A stretch of DNA of 64,000 bases, from assembly GCF_009664855.1 (NCBI RefSeq), contig NZ_CP045928.1, forward strand, positions 1,934,522 to 1,998,521, read 5' to 3'. The stretch's first letter is position 1. Every line of letters starts with the position of its first letter. This DNA comes from Flavobacterium sp. SLB02 (GTDB taxonomy: Bacteria; Bacteroidota; Bacteroidia; Flavobacteriales; Flavobacteriaceae). The notes beneath the pieces are model-generated. The model did no database searches, was not told the DNA's origin, and was given only the letters and a program-made list of their open reading frames with translations. The position numbers and the translations under genes were made by a program. Positions 16,927-25,931 of the stretch are shown one piece after another.

Positions 16927-16973
16927 AAAATAGATCAATCATGCCTCATTTTGGCATAGTGATTGTCTATTTT
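16927..16973. promoter_or_regulatory. long imperfect hairpin upstream of lon
   Basis: AAAATAGA (16927-16934), CAATCA (16936-16941) and TGCC (16942-16945) pair in order with TCTATTTT (16966-16973), TGATTG (16960-16965) and GGCA (16953-16956). Two small bulges interrupt the stem. It has no T run and follows a complete terminator, so it is more likely a regulatory site in the lon control region or a repeat than a second terminator. It is not a CIRCE element. Confidence 0.45.
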
Positions 16974-17036
16974 AACGATCTATCTTGTAAATGAAGTGCT
17001 TAGAATATTTTTATTACAAATTAATGAATCTAAGAC

Positions 17037-17044
17037 TACATTTG
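17037..17044 (+). promoter_or_regulatory. -7 element of lon
   Basis: TACATTTG matches TAnnTTTG exactly, 46 bases before the lon ATG. No TTG sits at the expected distance upstream, so activation or a variant -33 is possible. Confidence 0.4.
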
Positions 17045-17089
17045 CAGTTAGTATTAAAATTTTAATGACAAAACGACTTATATACTATT

Positions 17090-19543
17090 ATGTCAAACCA
17101 TAAAATACTCACAATTGACAATCTGTCACTTCAAGAATTTGATTCAGAAGCAGAATTGATTCCATTATTAACTCCAGAAGACGAAGAGGAAATGAACAAT
17201 GAGGAGCTTCCTCTTTCATTACCTATTTTGCCTTTACGTAATACTGTTTTATTTCCGGGAGTTGTTATTCCTATTTCTGCAGGAAGAGACAAATCGATTA
17301 AATTAATAAACGATGCGAATGCCGGCGGAAAGATCATTGGAGTAGTTTCTCAAATTAATGAGGAAGACGAAGATCCATCAAAAGATGATATTCATAAAAT
17401 AGGAACTGTAGCAAGAATTCTGCGCGTTTTAAAAATGCCTGACGGAAATGTTACGGTTATCTTGCAAGGAAAAAAACGTTTTGAGATAGACGAAGTTGTT
17501 TCAGAAGAGCCTTATATTACTGCAACAATAAAAGAAGTTTCAGAAGATCGTCCTGAAGAAAACGATACTGAGTTTACAGCTATTTTAGATTCTGTAAAAG
17601 AATTGGCCATTCAAATCATAAAGGAAAGTCCAAACATTCCTTCAGAAGCTACTTTTGCGATTAAAAATATTGAAAGCCAGTCGTTTTTGATCAATTTTGT
17701 TTCTTCGAATATGAATTTGTCGGTAAAAGAAAAACAAGGTCTATTATCGATAAACGGATTAAAAGACAGAGCGCTTGAAACTTTGCGTTATATGAACGTT
17801 GAGCTGCAAAAGTTAGAATTGAAAAATGACATTCAGTCAAAAGTTCGTTTTGATTTAGATCAGCAACAACGTGAATATTTCCTTCATCAGCAAATGAAAA
17901 CCATTCAGGAAGAATTGGGTGGCGTTTCGCAAGAGGAGGAAATGGACGAAATGGGACTGAAAGCGAAAACCAAAAAATGGGACGAAAAAACGCAGAAACA
18001 TTTCGAAAAAGAATTGTCTAAAATGCGCCGTATGAATCCGCAATCACCTGATTTTGGAATTCAGCGTAATTACTTAGAATTGTTTTTAGAATTGCCTTGG
18101 GGCGAATATTCGAAAGATAAATTCGATTTGAAACATGCTCAGAAAATATTAGATAAAGATCATTTTGGACTTGAAGAGGTTAAGAAAAGAATGATCGAAC
18201 ATTTGGCTGTGTTGAAACTTCGTAACGATATGAAATCGCCAATTATATGTTTAACAGGACCTCCGGGAGTTGGTAAAACATCTATTGGACGCTCAGTTGC
18301 AGAAGCCTTAGGTCGTGAATATGTTCGAATTTCATTAGGTGGATTACGTGACGAAGCAGAGATTCGCGGACACAGAAAGACGTATATTGGTGCAATGCCG
18401 GGAAGGATTATTCAGAGTTTAAAGAAAGCCGGAACATCAAATCCTGTTTTTATTTTAGATGAAATAGATAAACTTTCTAGCGGAAACAGCGGTGATCCGT
18501 CTTCGGCTTTATTAGAAGTTCTAGATCCGGAACAAAACAATGCTTTTTATGATAATTTCCTTGAAATGGGGTATGATTTATCGAAAGTAATGTTTATTGC
18601 GACATCTAATAATATGGCAACCATTCAGCCGGCTTTACGTGACAGAATGGAAGTAATTAAGATGTCAGGTTATACAATTGAAGAAAAAGTAGAAATCGCA
18701 AAAAGACACCTTTTTCCAAAACAACTAGAAGCACACGGACTAACTGCTAAAGATTTAACGATTGGTAAAAAACAATTAGAGAAAATCGTAGAAGGTTATA
18801 CACGCGAATCTGGTGTTCGTAACTTAGAAACTAAAATTGCGCAGGTGATTCGTAATGCAGCAAAATCAGTTGCAATGGAAGAGGAGTACAATAAAAAAGT
18901 TAGTGATGAAGATATCGTAAAAGTTTTGGGTGTACCAAGATTAGAGCGCGATAAATACGAAAATAATGATGTTGCAGGAGTTGTTACGGGTTTGGCCTGG
19001 ACAAGTGTTGGCGGAGATATTTTGTTTATCGAATCTTTAATATCAGAAGGAAAAGGTTCGCTGACAATTACCGGTAATTTGGGTAATGTCATGAAAGAAT
19101 CGGCTACGATTGCTTTAGAATATATTAAGGCCAATGCTAAGAAATTAGGATTGGATGTAGCACTGTTTCAAAAATATAACATTCACTTACACGTTCCGGA
19201 AGGTGCAACGCCAAAAGACGGTCCAAGTGCGGGTATTGCGATGTTAACTTCTTTGGTTTCTTTACTAACGCAAAAGAAAATAAAGAAAAGCCTGGCTATG
19301 ACAGGCGAAATCACGCTTCGTGGAAAAGTTTTACCAGTTGGCGGAATCAAAGAAAAAATCCTGGCAGCAAAAAGAGCCAATATCAAAGAAATCATTTTAT
19401 GTCATGAAAACAAAAGTGACATCGATGAAATCAAAGCAGAATATCTTGAAGGCCTGACTTTTCATTACGTAAAAGAAATGAGTGAAGTCCTTGCTTTGGC
19501 TATAACAGATCAAAGTGTTAAGAACGCAAAAACTTTAAAATAA
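17090..19543 (+). CDS. lon: ATP-dependent protease La (Lon)
   Basis: This 817-residue protein degrades misfolded and regulatory proteins in the cytoplasm. The N-terminal substrate-binding domain begins at [19 protein letters not shown] (about residue 44) after an acidic leader. A coiled helical region follows, then an AAA+ module with Walker A GPPGVGKT (390-397) and Walker [10 protein letters not shown], and the C-terminal protease domain with the Ser-Lys dyad S713 (PKDGPSAG) and K754 (GGIKEK). The acidic extension of about 40 residues ([12 protein letters not shown]) is usual in Bacteroidota Lon. It is monocistronic, ending in a TTGGAATTT-type terminator. Confidence 0.96.
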   Translation: MSNHKILTIDNLSLQEFDSEAELIPLLTPEDEEEMNNEELPLSLPILPLRNTVLFPGVVIPISAGRDKSIKLINDANAGGKIIGVVSQINEEDEDPSKDDIHKIGTVARILRVLKMPDGNVTVILQGKKRFEIDEVVSEEPYITATIKEVSEDRPEENDTEFTAILDSVKELAIQIIKESPNIPSEATFAIKNIESQSFLINFVSSNMNLSVKEKQGLLSINGLKDRALETLRYMNVELQKLELKNDIQSKVRFDLDQQQREYFLHQQMKTIQEELGGVSQEEEMDEMGLKAKTKKWDEKTQKHFEKELSKMRRMNPQSPDFGIQRNYLELFLELPWGEYSKDKFDLKHAQKILDKDHFGLEEVKKRMIEHLAVLKLRNDMKSPIICLTGPPGVGKTSIGRSVAEALGREYVRISLGGLRDEAEIRGHRKTYIGAMPGRIIQSLKKAGTSNPVFILDEIDKLSSGNSGDPSSALLEVLDPEQNNAFYDNFLEMGYDLSKVMFIATSNNMATIQPALRDRMEVIKMSGYTIEEKVEIAKRHLFPKQLEAHGLTAKDLTIGKKQLEKIVEGYTRESGVRNLETKIAQVIRNAAKSVAMEEEYNKKVSDEDIVKVLGVPRLERDKYENNDVAGVVTGLAWTSVGGDILFIESLISEGKGSLTITGNLGNVMKESATIALEYIKANAKKLGLDVALFQKYNIHLHVPEGATPKDGPSAGIAMLTSLVSLLTQKKIKKSLAMTGEITLRGKVLPVGGIKEKILAAKRANIKEIILCHENKSDIDEIKAEYLEGLTFHYVKEMSEVLALAITDQSVKNAKTLK

Positions 19544-19570
19544 AATTTTAAAGTTAAATCTTAATATTTT

Positions 19571-19625
19571 AAAATTCCAAATTCCAATCTGATAACTCAG
19601 TTTTGGAGTTTGGAATTTTTTATTT
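19571..19625 (+). terminator. lon terminator made from the TTGGAATTT repeat
   Basis: AAAATTCCAAATTCCAA (19571-19587) pairs with TTGGAGTTTGGAATTTT (19603-19619) with one G-T type change, then a T run follows. It lies 27 bases after lon and belongs to the intergenic repeat family seen at 37327 and 49588. Confidence 0.7.
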
Positions 19626-19670
19626 TTGAACCTATTTCAGTTTTAGAACTTTTATTTAATTTGGTCTCAC

Positions 19671-19745
19671 TTACAATTGGAATTTGGAATTTCAAAAGAT
19701 TGGAATTTAGTTATAATTAGGAATTTTAAATTTGGAGTTTTTTTA
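19671..19745. repeat. extra TTGGAATTT repeat units between lon and porQ
   Basis: TTGGAATTTGGAATTTC, TTGGAATTTAG, TAGGAATTTTAAATTTGGAG and similar words follow the lon terminator in one orientation. They look like partly decayed copies of the same repeat. The 270-base lon-porQ gap holds nothing else recognisable except the porQ leader. Confidence 0.55.
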
Positions 19746-19813
19746 TTTTTTATAAGTTATATAATTTTATCTTCGCAGTTGCGTTATTCCCATATAGGAT
19801 TCGCCCCAAAAGC

Positions 19814-20833
19814 ATGTTGAAACGATTCGTTTTACTTTTATTTATGTTAATTTGTTCCGTTTCTTTCGGGCAAATAGGAGGGCGTTACACTTATCAGTTT
19901 CTTAATTTAACGACGTCACCAAGGCAGGCAGCGTTAGGAGGGAAAAATATAACGATTTATGATGAAGATGTCAATCAGGCGATGTCTAATCCGGCAGCTT
20001 TAAACGAAGATATGGACAATCACCTTGCAATGAATTATGGTAATTACTACGGAGAAGCCTCTTACGGAACAGCTTCTTATGCTTATACTTACGATCGACA
20101 TGTGCAAACATTTTACGCAGGAATAAGTTATGTAAACTATGGTTCGTTTGAAGGTTATGACGAAAATGGTCAGGTAACATCAGATTTTACAGGGAGTGAA
20201 GGCGCTCTTTCCCTGGGTTACGCTTATAATATTCCTTTTACAGACCTGCATATTGGAGCTAATGCTAAGTTAATAACTTCAACTCTAGAAAGTTATAATT
20301 CGATTGGTGGTGCAATTGATGTGGGAATTATGTATGAAATTCAAAAAAATAATGTAAATTTAGCCCTAGTATTTCGAAATATAGGAACACAGTTTACTAC
20401 TTATTCAGGAATACAAGAGAATTTGCCCTTTGAAATCATTGCTGGTGTTTCGCAAGAATTAGAACATGTACCTATTCGCTGGCATCTTACTTTAGAGAAT
20501 TTGCAACAATGGAACATCTCTTTTTCGAATCCCGTGCGTGGCGAAACCAATATTGATGGATCAACAAGTAACGAGAAAGTTTCGTTTGTAAATAATGCTT
20601 TGCGACATGTTGTTTTTGGATTGGAACTTTTCCCCAAGAAGGCATTTAATTTGCGTTTAGGATATAATTTTAGAAGAGGAGAAGAATTAAGGATTGACGA
20701 ACAACGTAATTTTTCAGGAATCTCACTAGGGTTTGGTTTAAAAATGAATAAGTTAAAGTTTAATTATTCGTATTCAAGATATACATTGGCAGCTAATACA
20801 AGTCTTTTTGGTCTAATTTTAAATTTTCAATAA
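19814..20833 (+). CDS. porQ: type IX secretion system protein PorQ
   Basis: This 339-residue protein has a signal peptide (cleavage after SFGQ, about residue 20) and a beta-barrel pattern of the PorV/FadL-like outer-membrane family. The start GGRYTYQFLNLTTSPRQAALGGKNITIYDEDVNQAMSNPA is the hallmark of PorQ, which works with PorU, PorV and PorZ on the cell surface to attach or process proteins exported by the type IX system. The partner cargo type (T9SS C-terminal domains) is present in the window at 28131-35088. It is followed after four bases by an L,D-transpeptidase-like gene, so the two are co-transcribed. Confidence 0.85.
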   Translation: MLKRFVLLLFMLICSVSFGQIGGRYTYQFLNLTTSPRQAALGGKNITIYDEDVNQAMSNPAALNEDMDNHLAMNYGNYYGEASYGTASYAYTYDRHVQTFYAGISYVNYGSFEGYDENGQVTSDFTGSEGALSLGYAYNIPFTDLHIGANAKLITSTLESYNSIGGAIDVGIMYEIQKNNVNLALVFRNIGTQFTTYSGIQENLPFEIIAGVSQELEHVPIRWHLTLENLQQWNISFSNPVRGETNIDGSTSNEKVSFVNNALRHVVFGLELFPKKAFNLRLGYNFRRGEELRIDEQRNFSGISLGFGLKMNKLKFNYSYSRYTLAANTSLFGLILNFQ

Positions 20834-20837
20834 TTAT

Positions 20838-21437
20838 ATGAAAATATTCAGTTTGTTTTTGTTCATGACTGTAGGGCTTTTTACGGGTACAAAGCACTAC
20901 TATAAAAAAGAAGTCATGTCTACTCTTGAACTAGAGAGAATGAATACCAGAATAAGCGAAATAAAAAACATGATTAGTATTGATCCTAAGTACAATACTA
21001 AAATTGCATTTTTTGTAGACATGAGAATACCGTCAGGTAAAAATCGTTTTTTTGTTTATGATCTTGTAAACAATAAAATTTTAGATCAGGGATTAGTGGC
21101 TCATGGTTCAGGATCTGAAACCGGAGTAAAGGGAAGCTTAAGATTTAGCAATACGCCAAATTCAAACTGCACCGCATTAGGAAGATATGTTATCGAAAAC
21201 TGCTATAAAGGCGGATTCGGAAAATCTTATAAACTAAACGGCCTTGACGAGACAAATAATAATGCATTAAAAAGAGCTATTGTTTTGCATTATTACTCTG
21301 CTGTCCCTTATGAAGAGCAGGATTATTATATCAGTAATAGTCATGGATGTCCAATGGTTAACGAGCAATTTTTTAAAAGAATTGAAAAGATAATCGACAA
21401 CTCAAAGTCGAAAATTATTTTGGATGTTTACTATTAA
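20838..21437 (+). CDS. L,D-transpeptidase-like (YkuD_2 / murein catalytic domain) protein
   Basis: This 199-residue protein has an N-terminal hydrophobic signal or anchor (MKIFSLFLFMTVGLFTGT). The catalytic domain shows FFVDMRIPSGKNRFFVYDL, the glycine-rich LVAHGSGSETG segment, and the active-site motif SNSHGCPMVN with cysteine C171 and its adjacent histidine. It belongs to the YkuD_2-like family (murein L,D-transpeptidase catalytic domain). Family members cross-link or trim peptidoglycan, or attach proteins to it, in the periplasm. It is four bases from porQ, so a link with outer-membrane or T9SS assembly is possible but unproven. Confidence 0.82.
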   Translation: MKIFSLFLFMTVGLFTGTKHYYKKEVMSTLELERMNTRISEIKNMISIDPKYNTKIAFFVDMRIPSGKNRFFVYDLVNNKILDQGLVAHGSGSETGVKGSLRFSNTPNSNCTALGRYVIENCYKGGFGKSYKLNGLDETNNNALKRAIVLHYYSAVPYEEQDYYISNSHGCPMVNEQFFKRIEKIIDNSKSKIILDVYY

Positions 21438-21491
21438 AAACGGGGCTTAATACCAAAAGAAAAAAAACAAACTTTACATTGAAATGATACT

Positions 21492-21530
21492 ATTATCAGT
21501 AAATATTTTTTTTTACTGATAATTTTTTTT
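21492..21530 (+). terminator. terminator of the porQ operon
   Basis: ATTATCAGTAAA (21492-21503) and TTTACTGATAAT (21512-21523) form a 12-bp hairpin followed by T residues, 55 bases after the stop codon. Confidence 0.8.
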
Positions 21531-21564
21531 GTGCTTGTTTTAAATCTTCTCTCACTAAAATTTC

Positions 21565-21663
21565 ATGAAATACTATATTTTATTTTTACTTCTATTCAAT
21601 AGTGTTTTATATTCGCAGAATGTTTTAGAAAGTGCGATGACGAAGTATGCAGAGAAGAATTGA
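21565..21663 (+). pseudogene. 32-codon secreted peptide or gene remnant
   Basis: The frame encodes a clear signal peptide (MKYYILFLLLFNSVLYSQ) and only about 14 further residues before TGA. A cleaved signal with such a short mature part looks like the 5' end of a decayed secreted-protein gene, or a small secreted peptide. It lies between the porQ operon terminator and cmk. I cannot tell the two possibilities apart. Confidence 0.35.
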
Positions 21664-21707
21664 ATTTGTACAGCAAAAGCATAACTGAATTAAATTAAAA
21701 AACAAAA

Positions 21708-22400
21708 ATGAAAAAAATTACCATTGCTATTGATGGATTCTCATCAACAGGAAAAAGCACTTTGGCAAAACAATTAGCAAAAGAGCTTGAATATGTTTAT
21801 GTCGATACCGGAGCGATGTACCGTGCAGTTGCCTATTTTGCAATGCAAAAGCAGTTTATTGGAGCTGATTTTTTTGACAAAAATGCTTTAAAAGAATCGT
21901 TACCTAAAATTCAGCTGGAATTTAAGTTTAATGTTGATTTAGGTTTTGGGGAAATGTACCTGAATGGTGAGAACGTCGAAAAACAAATCAGAACTATTGA
22001 AGTTTCTAATTTTGTAAGTAAAGTAGCAGAAGTTTCTGAAGTACGTTCTAAATTGGTAGAACAACAACAAGAAATGGGAAAAAACGCAGCAATTGTAATG
22101 GACGGTAGGGATATAGGAACAGTTGTTTTCCCGAATGCAGAACTTAAAATTTTCATGACAGCCAGCGCTGAGACCCGTGCACAAAGACGTTTTGATGAAT
22201 TACAGCAAAAAGGTGATAACGTATCTTATGAAGATGTTTTGAAAAATGTAGTAGAAAGAGATCATATCGATACGCACCGTGAAGATTCTCCTTTAGTGAT
22301 TGCAGATGACGCCATAGAAATAGATAATTCTTACTTAAGCAGAGAAGAACAGTTCGCTGCTGTTTTAGAATTAGTAAATGATGTTGTAAAAACGAATTAA
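21708..22400 (+). CDS. cmk: cytidylate kinase
   Basis: This 230-residue enzyme phosphorylates CMP and dCMP to the diphosphates. The P-loop is GFSSTGKST at residues 9-17, a slight variant of the usual GPSGSGKST. YVDTGAMYRAVAYFA (CMP binding), VMDGRDIGTVVFPNAELKIFMTAS and RAQRRFDEL (lid) follow, and the closing segment DDAIEIDNSYLSREEQ matches the family's IDxT/S part. The length is normal. It lies downstream of the porQ pair and 70 bases before the nucleoside symporter gene, a sensible pairing of pyrimidine uptake and phosphorylation. Confidence 0.95.
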   Translation: MKKITIAIDGFSSTGKSTLAKQLAKELEYVYVDTGAMYRAVAYFAMQKQFIGADFFDKNALKESLPKIQLEFKFNVDLGFGEMYLNGENVEKQIRTIEVSNFVSKVAEVSEVRSKLVEQQQEMGKNAAIVMDGRDIGTVVFPNAELKIFMTASAETRAQRRFDELQQKGDNVSYEDVLKNVVERDHIDTHREDSPLVIADDAIEIDNSYLSREEQFAAVLELVNDVVKTN

Positions 22401-22470
22401 ATTTTTGTAGATATTTATTTTAATGGTAGTTTTACCGCTTCATTTATTATTCAAAAGACAATTTCATCAT

Positions 22471-23847
22471 ATGGGAATTAAAAACAGGTTGATTATAATG
22501 AGCTTTCTTCAATTTTTTGTTTGGGGAGCCTGGCTTATAACAATTGGAAATTATTGGTTTGGAACTAAAAATTGGGAAGGAACCCAATTTGGTCTTGTCT
22601 TCGGAACCATGGGAATTGCTTCTTTATTCATGCCTACTCTTACCGGAATCATTGCCGACAGATGGGTAAATGCTGAAAAATTATATGGTTTCCTGCATAT
22701 AATTTATGCCTTAGTTTTATTTGGTATCGCACAAGTTACTACACCGGATAATTTTATATATGTAATGTTTGCTGCAATGTGTTGCTATATGCCTACAATT
22801 GCATTGAGTAATTCGATATCGTATACTTCGCTAAAATTAAATAATAAAAACATAGTAAAAGATTTTCCCCCAATTCGTGTTTGGGGAACTATTGGCTTTA
22901 TTGCTGCAATGTGGATCACTAATTTAAGTGGAAGCAAGGCAACAGAGTATCAGTTTTATATTGCCGGAGTTGGTGCGTTGATTCTTGGATTTTACGCTTT
23001 TACATTGCCAAAATGTAAACCACAACGTCTAACAAAAGAAGATGCTACATTAACAGAAACTTTAGGCTTAGAAGCTTTTAAGTTATTTGGAAATTATAAA
23101 ATGGCTTTGTTCTTTGTGTTTTCTATGTTTTTAGGAGGTGCTTTGCAATTAACAAATGCTTACGGAGATGTATTTTTAGATGAATTCAAACATTTTCCTA
23201 AATATGCAGATTCTTTTGTAATTCAGTATTCGACTATTATTATGTCGATCTCTCAGGTATCTGAAACGTTATTTATTTTGGCGATTCCGTTTTTCTTAAG
23301 ACGTTTTGGAATCAAACAAGTCATGTTGATTAGTATGCTGGCTTGGGTGTTGCGTTTCGGGTTATTTGCATTTGGAGATCCTGTAGGAGGTTTATGGATG
23401 ATTATCATGTCATGTATTGTATACGGTATGGCATTTGATTTCTTTAATATCTCAGGTTCATTATTCGTAGAAAGCAATACCGATTCTAAAATACGTTCAT
23501 CGGCTCAGGGATTATTCATGATGATGACCAATGGAGTAGGAGCTGTCTTAGGAAGTTTAACCTCTGGTTGGGCGATTGATCGCTTCTTTACCAAATCATT
23601 TGGCAATACAACTGAATTAGCTGGATTTTTACAAACAGAAACTACAAATTCTAAAATGCTTGATTTTGTAAAAGGACAAGGGAATTCAATTACTAGAGAT
23701 GGAATTTTTGCAGAGCCAATTTTAATGAAAGACTGGCACACGATCTGGTTGTCGTTTGCAGCTTATGCGTTGGTTATCGCAATTGCTTTTGCGATTTTGT
23801 TTAAACACAAACATGACCCTAAGGAAATAGAAAATTTGAGTCATTAA
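22471..23847 (+). CDS. nucleoside:H+ symporter (NupG-like MFS)
   Basis: I start this 458-residue protein at the ATG at 22471 (MGIKNRLIIMSFLQFFVWGAWLI), which gives the normal N terminus of the nucleoside:H+ symporter family. The upstream ATG at 22423 would add 16 residues. About twelve membrane segments are visible, with FFVWGAWLITIGNYWF in helix 1, PTLTGIIADRWVNAEK in the first loop and VWGTIGFIAAMW near helix 5. It probably imports nucleosides, and cmk next door could then use the salvaged pyrimidines. A strong terminator follows. Confidence 0.88.
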   Translation: MGIKNRLIIMSFLQFFVWGAWLITIGNYWFGTKNWEGTQFGLVFGTMGIASLFMPTLTGIIADRWVNAEKLYGFLHIIYALVLFGIAQVTTPDNFIYVMFAAMCCYMPTIALSNSISYTSLKLNNKNIVKDFPPIRVWGTIGFIAAMWITNLSGSKATEYQFYIAGVGALILGFYAFTLPKCKPQRLTKEDATLTETLGLEAFKLFGNYKMALFFVFSMFLGGALQLTNAYGDVFLDEFKHFPKYADSFVIQYSTIIMSISQVSETLFILAIPFFLRRFGIKQVMLISMLAWVLRFGLFAFGDPVGGLWMIIMSCIVYGMAFDFFNISGSLFVESNTDSKIRSSAQGLFMMMTNGVGAVLGSLTSGWAIDRFFTKSFGNTTELAGFLQTETTNSKMLDFVKGQGNSITRDGIFAEPILMKDWHTIWLSFAAYALVIAIAFAILFKHKHDPKEIENLSH

Positions 23848-23866
23848 AAGCTTATAAATTATATTT

Positions 23867-23910
23867 AAAAACCCGCTTTCTATTTATCGAAAGCGGGTTT
23901 TTCTTTTTTT
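23867..23910 (+). terminator. Rho-independent terminator
   Basis: AAAAACCCGCTTTC (23867-23880) and GAAAGCGGGTTTTT (23889-23902) form a 14-bp perfect hairpin with an 8-base loop and a T-rich tail, behind the nucleoside symporter gene. Confidence 0.92.
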
Positions 23911-23990
23911 TGTTTATATGTATATTTGATTATTTATCTTTAGAGTATAATATGCACAGTTAAGAAAAAACAATTCCACCTTTTAGGGCT

Positions 23991-24671
23991 ATAAGCTCAA
24001 AACCAATAGTATTACTGAATTTTATCTTTGGTTTATTCTGGGTCTGTTTTGTTCTTTTTTTCGTTGCAGGAATTGTCTTTTTACTTTTTAGCTCCCAAGA
24101 AGAAATGGGGTTAGATGTAATTGCTTCCGTTTTTTTGTTTTTGATCTTTTTTATTGCTTTAGCAGGTATAGTAGTATTGCTGATTTATTCCAGAAAAAAA
24201 ATGTCTACCACTACTATAATCGACCAAAAAGGAATTCGGTATTTGAATACATTTAATAACAGAATTGCCAAAGATTTACCCTTGAGCAGTTTTGCTAAAA
24301 GAGAAAAGCTGGAGCATGTTTTTGAACCTCCCAAATATGATATTACATCGACAAGACCAATGAAATCATTATACGATCAGTTTTATTGGCCGGTTTTGAT
24401 TGATAATAAGGTAATAGTTCATAATGACGCTTTTTTAGGAAGACTTTTTTTTGCCATGTTTTATGCAAATCGATTAGAGTTGATAAGAACATTTTTATTA
24501 GGAGTTGAACATAATCGTCCTGATATTACTGTTGACCCTGTTATTTTTCCGAATCACTATATTGATCCGGAAAACTCTAGTATTGATTATAGGCAACAAA
24601 AACGTACCAGAATTATGTCTGCCGTGTTTTTTATTTTGGTTTTGGGACTTATTTATTATTTTGTTGATTAA
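23991..24671 (+). CDS. unrecognised membrane protein; start codon probably upstream of the first ATG
   Basis: From the first ATG (24105) the frame gives 188 residues. It begins in the middle of a membrane region (VIASVFLFLIFFIALAGIVVLLIY) and ends in a C-terminal helix (AVFFILVLGLIYYFV). The open frame continues upstream to a stop before 23959, and translation from 23991 adds 38 residues with another strong hydrophobic helix (VLLNFIFGLFWVCFVLFFVAGIVF) and no stop. The codon at 23991 is ATA, where an ATG would be expected; CTG at 24015 is an alternative. The family is not recognised. The middle carries a soluble domain (residues about 75-180 of the long form). Coordinates use the long form, and the true start is uncertain. 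Confidence 0.5.
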   Translation: MSSKPIVLLNFIFGLFWVCFVLFFVAGIVFLLFSSQEEMGLDVIASVFLFLIFFIALAGIVVLLIYSRKKMSTTTIIDQKGIRYLNTFNNRIAKDLPLSSFAKREKLEHVFEPPKYDITSTRPMKSLYDQFYWPVLIDNKVIVHNDAFLGRLFFAMFYANRLELIRTFLLGVEHNRPDITVDPVIFPNHYIDPENSSIDYRQQKRTRIMSAVFFILVLGLIYYFVD

Positions 24672-24680
24672 TAAATAAAG

Positions 24681-25196
24681 TTATTTTAAAGAAGCGATCA
24701 AATCTTCGACTTGCTTTTTTTGATGAGCATATTTTTGCTGCAGATCAGAACCTTCTCCCATTCGGTTGTAGTATTCGAGGGCTTTGTTGGCGAAGAATTT
24801 TTTATGAAAGTTGGATATTTGGGGAATTTGTGGAAACTGAGTATGAAAATTCATTTCGTAATAGGCCTGCCATTCTCTTTCATTTTTATCTAATACATAT
24901 GGCTTTTGAGTTTTTTGATTCACGTGCACCATTTCGTGAGCAATTAAAACAAGCATTAATTCTAAAGGAAATTCGAAAGTATTTTTAGGAATTCGGATGA
25001 TTTGTGGTTGTCCAAAATCGCCTTCAGTGGTCATTAAGATAAAATCAGGCTTGGCGCTTTCTCTAAATTCGAATCCTTTTAAGTTTTTGTTGTTGAGATT
25101 GTATTTTTTCAAAAGCCAGTAAACAGCATTGATGACTTGTCCGTTTTTATGGAACGCATCTATTTGTAGTTTTATTTCGTCGAGAGTTCTAAGCAT
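24681..25196 (-). CDS. putative zinc metallopeptidase-like protein
   Basis: This 171-residue protein has no signal peptide. HEMVH at residues 87-91 is a zinc-binding HExxH motif inside a hydrophobic helix (LMLVLIAHEMVHVNQ). A third ligand could be E108 or E114 in NEREWQAYYE. The family is not recognised; SprT-like and other gluzincin folds share this layout. It could be a cytoplasmic peptidase or a degenerate relative. It is convergent with the preceding membrane-protein gene, with nine bases between stop codons. Confidence 0.6.
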   Translation of the reverse strand: MLRTLDEIKLQIDAFHKNGQVINAVYWLLKKYNLNNKNLKGFEFRESAKPDFILMTTEGDFGQPQIIRIPKNTFEFPLELMLVLIAHEMVHVNQKTQKPYVLDKNEREWQAYYEMNFHTQFPQIPQISNFHKKFFANKALEYYNRMGEGSDLQQKYAHQKKQVEDLIASLK

Positions 25197-25299
25197 TATA
25201 TAAAAGTAAGAATTTTGAAATTTTCCATTATCATTTAAACTATTAAAACTTATTATTTAAATTCGCTTTTTCAGTTTTGAATTAAGGAAACAAATAAAT

Positions 25300-25833
25300 A
25301 TGAAGTACGAATTAGTTTTTGATGAAGTTGTTTATAATAATCAAATGGATTTATTGTTTGATATTACCTGGAAACGAAAGATTTCATATTATAAAAACTC
25401 CCAATATTTAGGTATCCTTTTAATTGTAACGGGAGTTGCTTTAATTTATAATCGACCAAATATATTTGGAATTGGTTATTTTTTATTAATTTTTGGATTG
25501 TCTAATTTTATTCCATTTGTTTATTATTATTTGAAAATCAAATCACAATACAAGAAATTTGAGAGTGCTAAAATAAAATATAATGATAGTTTTAAAGATG
25601 TAGAGATTGCTACATTAGAACTGACGGAGAAATCCTGGATAATGAATTTTGAAAATCATACAATAGTTACTGATTGGGAAAATTTTGGTGTTCACTTTGT
25701 TAAAGAAGATAACCTTATTTTAATTACTAAAGATTATCGGCCTTATATATTAGGAGAGATTGAAGTAGGAACAGAGAACTTTCGACAAATAATTTCTTTT
25801 GTAGAGAAAAAAATAAAAGTGGAAAATAAATAA
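25300..25833 (+). CDS. YcxB-like membrane protein
   Basis: This 177-residue protein has two adjacent membrane helices (YLGILLIVTGVALIYN and FGIGYFLLIFGLSNFIPFVYYY, about residues 45-90), followed by a soluble domain. The soluble part contains VEIATLELTEKSWIMNFENHTIVTDWENFGVHFVKEDNLILIT and ends with FRQIISFVEKK. This arrangement matches YcxB-like proteins, whose function is unknown. It is monocistronic as far as seen; the next 378 bases hold no gene. Confidence 0.6.
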   Translation: MKYELVFDEVVYNNQMDLLFDITWKRKISYYKNSQYLGILLIVTGVALIYNRPNIFGIGYFLLIFGLSNFIPFVYYYLKIKSQYKKFESAKIKYNDSFKDVEIATLELTEKSWIMNFENHTIVTDWENFGVHFVKEDNLILITKDYRPYILGEIEVGTENFRQIISFVEKKIKVENK

Positions 25834-25931
25834 TTATCTAAGGATAGTTACGCGTAGTAAACCTGTCGGGTTTGTTACAGAACTAATTTAAGAATCTAAA
25901 GTTCTTAAAAACAATAAAAACTCTAATATAC

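Noticed and set aside
16927..16973. Second terminator after the lipoprotein gene
   Set aside because: No T tract follows, and a complete terminator already lies at 16864-16891.
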